DNA from: JAPXSY01 sp033812795
GTDB taxonomy: Bacteria; Verrucomicrobiota; Kiritimatiellia; RFP12; UBA1067
NCBI GenBank assembly: GCA_033812795.1
Contig: JAPXSY010000053.1
Location: forward strand, 1 to 20,327
Reading direction: 5' to 3'
DNA length: 20,327 bases
Shown: positions 6,035 through 14,813 of the stretch, in pieces
Position numbering within the stretch: the first letter of the stretch is position 1
Layout of the letters: every line of letters begins with the position of its first letter
The notes under the pieces: generated by a model
Told to the model about the DNA's origin: nothing
Seen by the model: the letters and a program-made list of their open reading frames with translations, nothing else
Database searches by the model: none
Translations under genes and position numbers: made by a program

Positions 6035-8479
6035 TCACTCATCATCTGTCATGGAAACATCAACCACATCCCGGCGCGCGGCCAAGCCGGACGGGATCAG
6101 ATCATCCTCGTCCAGCCGGACGGTCCCCGCGCCGCCTGCCGCGGCCGCACGGGTTCTGTCGCCGGGTTTCTTGCCCTGTCCGTATGCGCCGTAGCGCGAT
6201 GTGTAGCGGTAGGCATACCGGTAGTGATAATCATAATGGCTGAAATGGTTGCGCCGGCCAAAATCCACGTCATTCACAATGACGCCGATCACCCGCGCGC
6301 CGGCCTCCGTCAGATGACGGGCCGCATGTTTGATCGGCTGGAACCGTGTGCGGTCGGGACAGCACATGATCATCACCGCATCGACCAGCGAGGCCAAGAC
6401 CATGACATCCCCCACGATCCCGAACGGCGGCGAGTCGATGATGACGTGATCATAATGCTCACGCGCCCAAGAGAAGAAATCGACGATCACGCCGCTCCCC
6501 ATCAGGCTGGAGGGACTCAGCTCCGAAGAGGCGCGAGAGAGCACCACATCGAGATTTTCCATCCCCGACGCCACGGGGAGGGTCTCAAACAACGAGGTGT
6601 CTCCCTTGGCCAGCGTATGCGGCAGGCTGTTGAAATCCGAATGCCGTTTCTCGAAAATCCGGGCGAGCCGGGGACGGCGCATATCAAAATCGATCAGCAG
6701 GGTCTTCTGCCCGCTCTGGGCATACGACAACGCCAGCGAGCAGGAGGCGATGGTTTTGCCCACCCCCGGCTGCGTGCTCATGCACAGCAGCACCTTGGTC
6801 ATCTCCTGATAGCGGGGCGAATCCAGCAGATTCCGCAATCCGGCGACCGCCTCGGCGAATTGCGAAAACTTATCATCCGCAACCAGCCGCGCCAACTGCT
6901 CGCGTTTTTTCCGGCGCACATGCGGCAGCACCGCCAAGGTCTTCAGGCGCAGACGCTGCTCGATATCCGAAATACCGACGATCTTGTCCTCGAGGTGGTC
7001 CAGCACCAGCACGAACACAACCCCCAACAACAGGCCGATCAGCGGTCCCGCGGGGAAGATGATCATCGGATTGGGCAACACCGGCTTAGTCGGACGGTAG
7101 GCGGCCTCCACCTGCTTGATGATCGCCGTATTTTCATCCGACGCCACCTGCGCCTCGCGTGTACGCTGCAACAGCGATTTGTAACTGATGTCCGCGACTT
7201 CCCGCTCGCGCTCCAACTGCTCGAGTTTCATTTTGGTCTCCACCATCTTCAACTCGAGATCTGAAAGTTTCTTCACCAACTCGTCCCGTTTCGGCGTCAA
7301 CTGGGCCAGTTGGCGCTGCAGCAGATCCAGATTCGCCTTACAGGTCTCGAGCGCACGGAAGACCACGTCGGCGAACTGCTGCTTGAAGACCTCGGCCTCT
7401 TTCTCTTTGACTTTCACTTCCGGGTGGTTGGCGGTATAGCGGGCCAACAGCGAATTTTTTTCAGCCAGCACGTTCTGCAACTGCTGATAAGCCGTGCCGA
7501 TCTCGCCCGACCGCGGCACCGCTTCCGGCAGGGTACCGAACTTTTCCGGCTCGTTCTGAATCTGTTCCAGAGTTTTCCGCAGTTCTGTGGCCTTGGTGAT
7601 TTCCCCTTCCAGCACCAGAATGTCCGCGTTGATTTTGCCGCGCGCCTGCTGCGTGGTCTCACTCTCGCTGGCCATGAAATCAAGCTGGTTGGCCACCCGG
7701 AAATCCAGCATCTCCTTATCGGCCCGCTCCAAGTTCCGCTTCTGCTGCTCCGTCGTTGTCGCCAGCCACGAGACGGCCACCTCCGACTCGTTGCGGTTCG
7801 AATCCGACGTGAAGGTTTCCGCAGCCTTGGCATAGGCGTTGGCGAGATCCGTCGCCAACTGCGGATCCGTTGACCGCACCGTGACCCGGATCAGACGCGA
7901 ACGGCGCTGCAGCGTCATTTTCGACTCGAACAACGTTTCGATCAATTGCTCATCCGTGACCGTCGAACTGGGGTAATCACTCCGGTACTGACTGACGATC
8001 TGATCAATCACCGCGCGGCTGCGCAACCGGGCCAACCGCGTATTGAACACCTCATCCAGCGACGAACCGACATCGGTTTCAATGATCGCCTTGCGCATGC
8101 CGGTATACGTCGACCCGCGGATGCTCATTTCGAACACACTTTCCGCCTCATAAATCATCGGAGAGATCTTAAATACCGCAAACGCGGCGATGAAGCCGAT
8201 GATCACAAACACCACCAGCGTAACCCACCGCTGCGAGCACACGCGAAGCATGCGCCCGATCGTGACCGTGCCCATCAGGGAATCGGTGTCATCCCCGACG
8301 CCTCCGCCCATACCATAATAATATGCGCCGCCCCCGTATCCCCCTCCGGGATAACCGGGATACGCCGAAGGCGCGTGTCCGCCGTAATAGATGGCCCGTT
8401 TGTTGAACCCACCGTAATAGATCGGTCGGCGTGTACCCGTGCTCACATCCCCGGCAGTGGTGTCATCCCTCTCGTTCAT
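6035..8479 (-). CDS. Wzc-like polysaccharide co-polymerase / BY-type tyrosine autokinase
   Basis: This 814-aa fused Wzz + bacterial tyrosine kinase would set chain length and gate export of the polysaccharide at the inner membrane. The order is: a Tyr/Gly-rich cytoplasmic N-tail (about 19-60, with duplicated IYYGG), TM1 (about 86-103), a periplasmic Wzz domain with long coiled coil (about 240-440), a proline-rich PTKPVLPNP before TM2 (about 474-493), then the kinase. The kinase has Walker A STQPGVGKT (568-576), Walker A' LLIDFDMRRP (594-603) and Walker B VIIDSPP (679-685). A tyrosine cluster of eight Tyr lies at 749-766. Oddities are the extra Tyr-rich tail at the N-terminus, and 48 residues following the C-terminal Tyr cluster, which normally ends the protein. 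The start ATG at 8479 has a GGAGAGGA ribosome site. It lies between the polymerase-like gene (61 bp upstream) and rmlB. Confidence 0.93.
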   Translation of the reverse strand: MNERDDTTAGDVSTGTRRPIYYGGFNKRAIYYGGHAPSAYPGYPGGGYGGGAYYYGMGGGVGDDTDSLMGTVTIGRMLRVCSQRWVTLVVFVIIGFIAAFAVFKISPMIYEAESVFEMSIRGSTYTGMRKAIIETDVGSSLDEVFNTRLARLRSRAVIDQIVSQYRSDYPSSTVTDEQLIETLFESKMTLQRRSRLIRVTVRSTDPQLATDLANAYAKAAETFTSDSNRNESEVAVSWLATTTEQQKRNLERADKEMLDFRVANQLDFMASESETTQQARGKINADILVLEGEITKATELRKTLEQIQNEPEKFGTLPEAVPRSGEIGTAYQQLQNVLAEKNSLLARYTANHPEVKVKEKEAEVFKQQFADVVFRALETCKANLDLLQRQLAQLTPKRDELVKKLSDLELKMVETKMKLEQLEREREVADISYKSLLQRTREAQVASDENTAIIKQVEAAYRPTKPVLPNPMIIFPAGPLIGLLLGVVFVLVLDHLEDKIVGISDIEQRLRLKTLAVLPHVRRKKREQLARLVADDKFSQFAEAVAGLRNLLDSPRYQEMTKVLLCMSTQPGVGKTIASCSLALSYAQSGQKTLLIDFDMRRPRLARIFEKRHSDFNSLPHTLAKGDTSLFETLPVASGMENLDVVLSRASSELSPSSLMGSGVIVDFFSWAREHYDHVIIDSPPFGIVGDVMVLASLVDAVMIMCCPDRTRFQPIKHAARHLTEAGARVIGVIVNDVDFGRRNHFSHYDYHYRYAYRYTSRYGAYGQGKKPGDRTRAAAAGGAGTVRLDEDDLIPSGLAARRDVVDVSMTDDE

Positions 8480-8540
8480 CTATCCTCTCCCCAAAAAATG
8501 ATTTCGCGGCTGTTCCGCCAACCGATCACAGATGGCACGC

Positions 8541-9947
8541 TTAGCGCGCCATTTTGTTCGCGTGCTTGGGCAGAAAACCAGGCAACGCGGCCAAGGTCAC
8601 CGACCACGACAACAACACAGCGGGCGACCGAAAGGGGTTGGCGAACCAACTCTCGACAAAGACGGCACCCGTGGCGAGCACACCCGACACCACGATCGGC
8701 GAAATGCGCAACAGGAAGAATCGGCCTTCCATTCCCACCTCGCCGCCAGCCTGCCAGGCGATACGGGCCCGATAACAAAGCGGCGCGATCAACGCAAGCG
8801 CCGCAGTCAGAAAGAGGGCCAACCCCACCACCCCATATTCGCACAGGAACTGGAGGTACTCATGATAGGCATACGCCTGATCGGTTTGCAGCAGCGCCCA
8901 CTCTTTATCCGAGAGCAACAATCCGACACCGTGAAAAAACCCTCCGGCCCCGCAACCGAACCAGAGATGCTCCTTCCACAACGCAAGCGCGGCATCCATA
9001 CGAACCCGTCGTGTGGCCATGAGCTTCTCCCAATACTCCGCAACGGGCCAGGCCTCCTTCATCTTCGCGGCCACCGGATTGTCCGGCATCAGGAAACCCA
9101 GCGTCACCACCAATGCCGCCAACGCGAACACCGTGACCAAAAACAGCAGCACCTGCGTTTTTTTGGAAACCTGCGCATCCAGATACACTAACGCATACAG
9201 AAAGAGCACCAGACCCAAGATGCCGTACAGGCAGACCGACAAGGGGGGGGAATAAAAAAGCAGGCCGATCAGATTGGCGAGGGTCCCGAACAAGTACAAG
9301 GTCCGCCCTCCCCGCTGGAAACGCGTCAGCGCATCAGCGAGAAGCCCCCAGGACAGGAGCATCCAGAACCCGAAAAACGTGCCTCGCGCCAGATTCGCCG
9401 CATCCGCCAGACACCTCTCCGGCCAGACACGGGCCACCGAGATCAGCGCCACACAGCCGCTTGCCACGGCCATGCCCTGCAGCAACATGCGCTTCGGTGT
9501 CCGGCTGAGCGCGTTCCGCACGGCGAGCCCCACCACCACACAGGCGACCAGGACACAGAATTGGGAGAACCCCGCCACAGCCTCCACGCAAAACGGCGCC
9601 CAGGCAATCGGCGGAGTGCTGATCCGCCACACATCGGCATCCGGAAGGTACACGAGCGGGCATCCGCCGTTCAGCCACTGGATCATCAGCATGCCGACCA
9701 GCGCGGCACCGATATACAGCAGCGGATCCCAGTACAGACCGCGCACCATGCGCTGACGGGCATCCGCCAGCGTCTCACCCCGATACACAGAGGGCAACAG
9801 GATCATCAGTTCCACGACCGCCAGGGAAAGCCACAGAAACGGGATGAACGGAAGCCAACGCGAACTCCCAAATCCGGCAAAAGGGAAAAAACAAACGAGG
9901 GCCACATGGATCGCGAGCCCGTATTTTGTCAGGATCTTCTGCATCAT
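8541..9947 (-). CDS. O-antigen ligase / Wzy-polymerase-like membrane protein
   Basis: This 468-aa, very hydrophobic protein has roughly ten to twelve transmembrane helices and a large non-cytoplasmic loop. The loop holds the Wzy_C-type signature LWFGCGAGGFFHG (about 328-340) followed by AYHEYLQFLCEYGVVGLALF (about 360-379). This G-x-G ... H-x-x-x-L-x-x-x-x-E-x-G-x-x-G pattern is typical of WaaL/Wzy-family glycan ligases and polymerases. Next to an export lipoprotein and Wzc-like kinase, a polymerase role is more likely than lipid-A ligation, but sequence alone does not separate the two. Two ATG codons in tandem open the frame (9945-9947 and 9942-9944) and no strong ribosome site is seen. A 98-bp gap with a stable hairpin separates it from the upstream barrel gene. 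Confidence 0.85.
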   Translation of the reverse strand: MMQKILTKYGLAIHVALVCFFPFAGFGSSRWLPFIPFLWLSLAVVELMILLPSVYRGETLADARQRMVRGLYWDPLLYIGAALVGMLMIQWLNGGCPLVYLPDADVWRISTPPIAWAPFCVEAVAGFSQFCVLVACVVVGLAVRNALSRTPKRMLLQGMAVASGCVALISVARVWPERCLADAANLARGTFFGFWMLLSWGLLADALTRFQRGGRTLYLFGTLANLIGLLFYSPPLSVCLYGILGLVLFLYALVYLDAQVSKKTQVLLFLVTVFALAALVVTLGFLMPDNPVAAKMKEAWPVAEYWEKLMATRRVRMDAALALWKEHLWFGCGAGGFFHGVGLLLSDKEWALLQTDQAYAYHEYLQFLCEYGVVGLALFLTAALALIAPLCYRARIAWQAGGEVGMEGRFFLLRISPIVVSGVLATGAVFVESWFANPFRSPAVLLSWSVTLAALPGFLPKHANKMAR

Positions 9948-9976
9948 ACACGGAACATCACAGGCACCGCATAAGA

Positions 9977-10012
9977 AATCCGCCCACGCATCGCATGCGG
10001 TGAAGGCGGATT
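9977..10012 (-). terminator. intra-operon hairpin (possible weak terminator or RNA-stability element)
   Basis: A three-tier inverted repeat is present: AATCCGCC (9977-9984) with GGCGGATT (10005-10012), CAC with GTG inside, and GCAT-CGC-ATGC at the tip. Read on minus, the stem is followed by TCTTAT, a poor U-tract. It lies between the outer-membrane barrel gene and the membrane polymerase gene, so it may reduce read-through or protect the upstream mRNA 3' end. The function is inferred. Confidence 0.45.
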
Positions 10013-10045
10013 CGGCGTGCGCATGATTCTCGTTCAGCCCATCGA

Positions 10046-11248
10046 TCAGTACCGGAACTGCAATCCCAGCAGCGCCCGGTACTGGTCATACTCATACGCA
10101 CGGTTGTCCGACCAACGGTCTTCAAATTCCAGCCCACCGTACACCGACACATACCGCATCAACTGGTAATCGGCGCGCGCGCGGATCGAGAAGATATCAT
10201 CGGTGGCGGCCCCCATATTCCTGGCCACCGCGTTTTGGTACTCATCCTCCTCACGCCGGTAGGCCACGTCGAGACGCGTCGTGAGCTTACGCATCGGCCG
10301 GTAGGTGACGCCCGCCGAAATCGCGTACACCTGCATCGCCTGATTTACCTGCGTCTCGCTGGGCTGGTAATAACTCGAACCGGCCACCGTGGCCGCCCAC
10401 TTCTTGCTGATCAGCCAACTGGCGTCCAAACTGTACTTCCATCCAGTCAAGAGGTCGCCTTCCGCATAATCAAACCACTCCACACCGGTCAGAGCCCGGT
10501 ACGAGATCCGCTCCGTGGCCCGCGAACCGAAACCAGCCATCAGGGAGTACCCCGTACTGCTGCTGTCAACGCCGCCTACGGCCCCGTTACTCTTATACTG
10601 CTGATACGTGCCGGCCAGCAGCACGTTGCTCTTTTCCGAAAGCTTGCGGGCGAATTCCAGCCCGGTGCTCCACTCGCGCCAGCCGTAGAGCGGAGCGTAT
10701 CTACCCTGGTCGTTCCGGTAATTCAGATCGGAAAACATGCCGCTGAGCGTCACCCCGGTCTTCTCGCTGATCTGGTAGGACAACGCGCTGTTGATCTCAT
10801 GCAGGTCCCGGTCCCGCCACAACCCCCTGCCGCCATCGAGGATCGAATCATTCTCCCGGCTCCGGATAAAACTCTGCCCCAGCACAAAACGCCATCCTTT
10901 GGCGGATTCGCGATAGAACGACACCCGTTCCCCGTACCGGTTCTTATCCAGTTCATCATAGTCGCGGTAATAATCACGACCGAACCAGAGCCCGGCCGAC
11001 AACCCCCAGTCATTACCGGTATACGTCAGATCCACCCCGGGGTTCACCGAAAAAATCTCATCGCTGACCTCGGTTCGGTCCGAGTCCACATTGGAATCGT
11101 ACATGTACTCCAAGTTCACGTACGGCGAGACCGTTAGGTTGTTGAACTTGAATCCGCGTTCCTGGGCTCGGGTCACCCCGCACACCAGAATCAGCGCGAA
11201 CATCAGGATGATACGCGCCCGTGCTACAAAAACCGTTCGTGTTACCAT
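10046..11248 (-). CDS. outer-membrane beta-barrel protein of the polysaccharide operon
   Basis: This is a 400-aa secreted protein. The N-terminus (MVTRTVFVARARIILMFAL, then ILVCGVTRAQ) is a signal peptide with probable signal peptidase I cleavage after RAQ. The rest alternates polar and aromatic residues in about a dozen or more amphipathic strands (for example LTVSPYVNLEYMYDSNV, WGLSAGLWFGRDYYRDY) and ends in LLGLQFRY, a terminal aromatic residue typical of barrels inserted by BamA. It resembles the BBP2/OMP families found in exopolysaccharide loci, which may form the outer-membrane export route or an anchor. ATG 11248 was chosen because AAGGAG lies 8 nt upstream and the signal peptide begins there; the longer frame to 11308 would overlap the preceding gene. 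The specific function is unknown. Confidence 0.82.
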   Translation of the reverse strand: MVTRTVFVARARIILMFALILVCGVTRAQERGFKFNNLTVSPYVNLEYMYDSNVDSDRTEVSDEIFSVNPGVDLTYTGNDWGLSAGLWFGRDYYRDYDELDKNRYGERVSFYRESAKGWRFVLGQSFIRSRENDSILDGGRGLWRDRDLHEINSALSYQISEKTGVTLSGMFSDLNYRNDQGRYAPLYGWREWSTGLEFARKLSEKSNVLLAGTYQQYKSNGAVGGVDSSSTGYSLMAGFGSRATERISYRALTGVEWFDYAEGDLLTGWKYSLDASWLISKKWAATVAGSSYYQPSETQVNQAMQVYAISAGVTYRPMRKLTTRLDVAYRREEDEYQNAVARNMGAATDDIFSIRARADYQLMRYVSVYGGLEFEDRWSDNRAYEYDQYRALLGLQFRY

Positions 11249-11298
11249 AACCCGTACTCCTTGCATTACCGCGATCTCAAAGGGGGACATCGTGTTCG

Positions 11299-12297
11299 TC
11301 AGGGACATCCGCAGAACGTTTTAACCCTATACACCCTTCTTTTCCCACGCTCCTGTAAGAAATCGTCCCCGATGATCGTCAACTTCTGGTTTTGGTATCC
11401 GCTCGGATAAAACGGGTTCCGCGGCACACGGTTGATCCCGTAATCCAGATTGCTGCCCGAAACGGCGGTCGATGAAGATGCGCTGGCCCCGCCCAAACGA
11501 GCTTTTTCCAACGAAAGGGACGCGCCTTTGCCGTCCGCGGGAAGGCTGGCGAGCATATCGGCCAACAGGCGGTCCAGCGAGGCATGTCCGATCAGCCGCA
11601 GGATGTCCTCGTGCCGCAACGGCAAAGCCTCGGCATCCGCCGCGGCCAGCATCGCATCGTATTTGCCCTCGTTCAACACCTGCGGGATCCACGTCTGCGC
11701 CAGACCGCGCATGCGGTCATCCGGCAACACGGCAAGCAGATCACGCTGCAGATTCGGGCAATCGGCACCTTTCAAGAACGCCAGGACCGTAAACGTGTTG
11801 CGGACCGAGGCCTCATCCGTCTCGGCATTCCTTACGGTCACGGCTCCCAGCACGTTGGTCGCGATCATGCCGTACTGCTCGCAGGTGAGCTGGTTGTATT
11901 CGCGGTTAAAGCGCTTGGCCAACTCGTCCGTCACCAGCGGCAGATATTCCACGGGCACCCCCGCGAAAACCGCCGCGATCACATCCCGCTTGGTCTCCGC
12001 GTCCGCCCCGGCGATACAAGCCACCGCCGAACGCACAAACGCCGCCCCCTTCTCATCCGGGTTGGCGGGCAGACGCGAGACGGCCTTGAGCAGGCGCTGC
12101 GTGAACTCCACCCGGTCCGAGGGAGCGACCTGCTCCAGCGTGTCGCGCAACACCGCCGCATCCGTCACCGACGCGCCGATCTTCTTGAGCCACTGCGAAC
12201 GCGAAAGGAATTCGCTCTGCTGCGCCAACCCCACAACAGCGGCCCAGGCCAAGCCCACGCCCAGCGCGCATCCTAAAACTCTTTTTGACTTTTTCAT
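11299..12297 (-). CDS. secreted protein of unknown function in polysaccharide operon
   Basis: This 332-aa protein starts with a clear signal peptide (MKKSKRVLGCALGVGLAW, then AAVVGLAQQ), cleaved probably after LAQ. The body (about 30-270) is largely helical, with repeated short Leu/Ala-rich helices that suggest a HEAT- or TPR-like solenoid. The C-terminal 60 residues are different in character: Ser/Ala-rich, then NRVPRNPFYPSGYQNQ and KLTIIGDDF, ending in FCGCP. I do not recognise a family. The start at 12297 is supported by GGAGG about 10 nt upstream and by the signal peptide; the open frame upstream runs into the export lipoprotein gene and is not used. It sits 31 bp after that gene and 50 bp before the barrel, so a periplasmic partner of the export machine is plausible but unproven. 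Confidence 0.75.
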   Translation of the reverse strand: MKKSKRVLGCALGVGLAWAAVVGLAQQSEFLSRSQWLKKIGASVTDAAVLRDTLEQVAPSDRVEFTQRLLKAVSRLPANPDEKGAAFVRSAVACIAGADAETKRDVIAAVFAGVPVEYLPLVTDELAKRFNREYNQLTCEQYGMIATNVLGAVTVRNAETDEASVRNTFTVLAFLKGADCPNLQRDLLAVLPDDRMRGLAQTWIPQVLNEGKYDAMLAAADAEALPLRHEDILRLIGHASLDRLLADMLASLPADGKGASLSLEKARLGGASASSSTAVSGSNLDYGINRVPRNPFYPSGYQNQKLTIIGDDFLQERGKRRVYRVKTFCGCP

Positions 12298-12328
12298 CTC
12301 TCTCAGCCTCCCTCCCTCTCTTCGCGGC

Positions 12329-13006
12329 TCAATACCACGACTCCGGAACCCAAACCACATCACCGGGTTTGAGGGCGATATCCAAATCCGAGCGGCCCTC
12401 TTTCCCGATCTTGTCAATGTCCACCATAAACCGTTTCAACGAGCCGTCCTTCTCCCGCCGCGTCACCCGCACATGCCGCTTGTCCGCCAGAGCCGTGGCC
12501 CCGCCAGCCAACATCAGGGCCCGCGTCACCGTCAGATCCCGCGTCGAGGGCATGTTGACGGGACCCGGCCGGACGATCTCACCCATCAACAGCACCGAAC
12601 CCCACGGCGATTTCATGCCCGTGTTCTCCGTATACACGAAACCCACCGTAACCTGAGGCTCGATGTAATAATCCTTGTAGGCTGTTTTGATCTTCTCCTG
12701 AAGCTCCATAATCGTAAGGCCTTCGCAGCGGATCGCGCCCACCAGCGGCATGAGGATTTCGCCGTTCGCGTTCACTTCCTTCAGCCCCTCCTGCACGGCC
12801 TCCGAACCGGAGGCCGTCACCGCGACACGCAACGTCAGCCCGGGTTTGATCTTCGGCTCTCCCTCCTCCACATACTGCGCCTGCTCATCAAACCCCATCG
12901 CGTCCTCGGCAGCCGTCCGGCACCCGTTCACGAAAAGGACAGCCCAGCACAGTAACCCGAAGCCGAGGCACTTCAACATCACGCTCTTCAAGCCAAACTC
13001 TCTCAT
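12329..13006 (-). CDS. Wza-like polysaccharide export lipoprotein (Poly_export/SLBB)
   Basis: This 225-aa protein would form the outer-membrane or periplasmic part of the export channel. A hydrophobic leader ends in LFVNGC with Cys29 as probable lipidation site. The Poly_export domain follows (about 52-122: IKPGLTLRVAV, VNANGEILMPLVGAI, GLTIMELQEKI, PQVTVGF). An SLBB-like segment comes next (about 136-185: VLLMGEIVRPGPVNMP, LTVTRALMLAGGATALAD, HVRVTRR) and the usual LKPGDVVWVPES end. It is shorter than enterobacterial Wza (about 380 aa), having a single SLBB domain and no C-terminal amphipathic helix, so the outer-membrane pore may be supplied by the barrel protein two genes downstream. Start at 13006 is uncertain: ATG 12979 (residue 10) has a slightly better GAAGAG ribosome site. 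It is the first gene of the operon. Confidence 0.9.
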   Translation of the reverse strand: MREFGLKSVMLKCLGFGLLCWAVLFVNGCRTAAEDAMGFDEQAQYVEEGEPKIKPGLTLRVAVTASGSEAVQEGLKEVNANGEILMPLVGAIRCEGLTIMELQEKIKTAYKDYYIEPQVTVGFVYTENTGMKSPWGSVLLMGEIVRPGPVNMPSTRDLTVTRALMLAGGATALADKRHVRVTRREKDGSLKRFMVDIDKIGKEGRSDLDIALKPGDVVWVPESWY

Positions 13007-13181
13007 CTATAAGGGCGTTTCACACGACACCCTTGGTTAGCCATTGCCCACAGAGTACCATTTGCCGCAGAAGGCGACAAGGCCCGAAAAGCTAAAATCG
13101 GATTATTTTTCCCTTCCATTTTTATAGCCCTTCCGACCTCCGTAACGCGCAAACTGTCTATGTTCCGCCATAACGGGCCGG

Positions 13182-14654
13182 TTATTTCGTAAAATCACGC
13201 AGGTGGCCGACGAGCGAAAGCAGCCCGCGCCAGTAGAATTTCACGTCCCCCACGGGATCCCGGGTGGACAACAGACGGCGCACCACCGTCTCCGGGTGCA
13301 GGAACGCCTGATACACCTCGCGGACCGCGGCTTTGATCCGCGCTTCCGGAACCCCCGAGCGCATCACCTGCCGCCGCATGTCATAATCATCCCATTCGCG
13401 CGTCAACAGAAGCCCGGCCTGATCCAACTCCCGGAAGAGCGGCGTGCCCGGATACGGCACCACCATCGTCACTTGCAGCGTGCTGGCATGCCCCCTGCGC
13501 AACAGGGACCGCGCCAACCGGACGGTGTTGGCGATTTCCCCCTCGCCCTCCCACGGGTAGCCGAACATCACCGTGACGTGCACATCCAGACCGGCGCGCG
13601 CGGCCCACTTCACGCCCTCTTCGATCTGCGCCACCGTGAGACCTTTTTGAAGACGGTCGAGCGTGGCCTGGTTGGCGGACTCCAATCCGAAAAGCACCAG
13701 CCGGAATCCGGCCTTGCGCATGAGCCGGTAGGTCTCTTCGTCCAGACATCCGAACCGCATATTGCAGTCGATGCGGATTTTCCGGTTATAACCGCGCGCG
13801 ATCATCTCCCCGCAGAAGCGCTTCAACCACGCCCCGGCAGGCAGGCTGCCGGTGTCATCCATGATCTCCCGGATCCCGTACCGGCTGATCAGATCTCCGA
13901 TCTCGTCCACCACCTCAACCGGATCACGCACACGGTAGGTCGGATAAAGCGTGGTCCACGAGCAGAAGGTACACTTGCCGTGCCAACAGTCACGGCCCGA
14001 CATGATGTAGGTTCCGGGCGTTTTGCGAAAATTGCCGTTGCGCTCGGCATAGAGAGGCCAACAGGTCAGCTCGCGGTCGATCCAGGGCAGGGTCTTGAGA
14101 TCGTGATCGAGCCGGAAGGGGCCGCTGTCCCGCACCATACCGTCCGCATCACGCCAGTAGACGCCGGGCTCCAGACGCGCCGTGTCCGGCAGGCCGCCCC
14201 CAGCCGCGCGCAGGACCTCCAGCAGATTGACCAGCAGAAAATCGTAGTCGCCCCCGGTCAGCACGTAATCCACCGGACAGGCTTCGAAACTTTCGCGCGG
14301 CAAGGCCGTGACATGATCTCCGACCAGCACCACCCGCACCCCGGGGTGCCGCGCCTTGAGTTCCCGGATATAGGCCCAATGACGCCGCACCACCGGCGTC
14401 TTGGTCTCCAGCATCACCACCTCCGGGGCGAATGCGTCCAGCCGCGCGTCAAACTCCTCGGGCGTCCACTCCGAAGCGATGCCGTCCAGCCAAGCCACGT
14501 CATGTCCGGCGGCCCGCGCCTGCGTCGCGGCCTGCGCGGGCACCACCGGATAGATGTACGTGGGACGCGTGAACCACTGGAACTGGCGGTTCTGTGAAAG
14601 CAACGGCACCCCTTTTTCCGAGGGTAGCGGCGGGTAAGCGATGGCGAGACGCAT
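13182..14654 (-). CDS. B12-binding-type radical SAM protein
   Basis: From ATG 14654 this is a 490-aa protein. The N-terminal half (RLAIAYPPLP ... VVLVGDHVTALP ... VDYVLTGGDYDFL) is a Rossmann-like cobalamin-binding-type domain. The radical SAM domain begins at MSGRDCWHGKCTFCSW, where three cysteines (C223, C228, C231) should hold a [4Fe-4S] cluster. It continues with EIMDDTGSLP, LFGLESANQ and VTVMFGYPWEGEGE, typical later strands of the barrel. The cysteine spacing read from the DNA is CX4CX2C, not the usual CX3CX2C. No DxHxxG cobalamin-ligand motif is seen, which is common in such proteins. A GTG start at 14681 adding nine residues is possible. The substrate cannot be told from sequence; related proteins methylate or rearrange lipids, cofactors or peptides. 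A 175-bp gap separates it from the polysaccharide operon. Confidence 0.85.
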   Translation of the reverse strand: MRLAIAYPPLPSEKGVPLLSQNRQFQWFTRPTYIYPVVPAQAATQARAAGHDVAWLDGIASEWTPEEFDARLDAFAPEVVMLETKTPVVRRHWAYIRELKARHPGVRVVLVGDHVTALPRESFEACPVDYVLTGGDYDFLLVNLLEVLRAAGGGLPDTARLEPGVYWRDADGMVRDSGPFRLDHDLKTLPWIDRELTCWPLYAERNGNFRKTPGTYIMSGRDCWHGKCTFCSWTTLYPTYRVRDPVEVVDEIGDLISRYGIREIMDDTGSLPAGAWLKRFCGEMIARGYNRKIRIDCNMRFGCLDEETYRLMRKAGFRLVLFGLESANQATLDRLQKGLTVAQIEEGVKWAARAGLDVHVTVMFGYPWEGEGEIANTVRLARSLLRRGHASTLQVTMVVPYPGTPLFRELDQAGLLLTREWDDYDMRRQVMRSGVPEARIKAAVREVYQAFLHPETVVRRLLSTRDPVGDVKFYWRGLLSLVGHLRDFTK

Positions 14655-14813
14655 GGGCGGATTCTCTCTCTGGTTCGTCACGGAACACGCGTTCCGGATC
14701 CCCGGTCGGTCTTCCGGCGGGTAAAGGACATATTAAAACACAGTGGCCGGAAAGGGGACACTCAAAAATGGCGGCATTGTTTTCCGCCCCGATTTTTGTC
14801 ATGATACCAATCC

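Noticed and set aside
5126..7264. A 712-codon plus-strand open frame.
   Set aside because: It is antisense to rmlB and the autokinase gene, both of which have complete family motifs. Its composition (rich in His, Arg, Gln) is typical of a GC-rich antisense frame.
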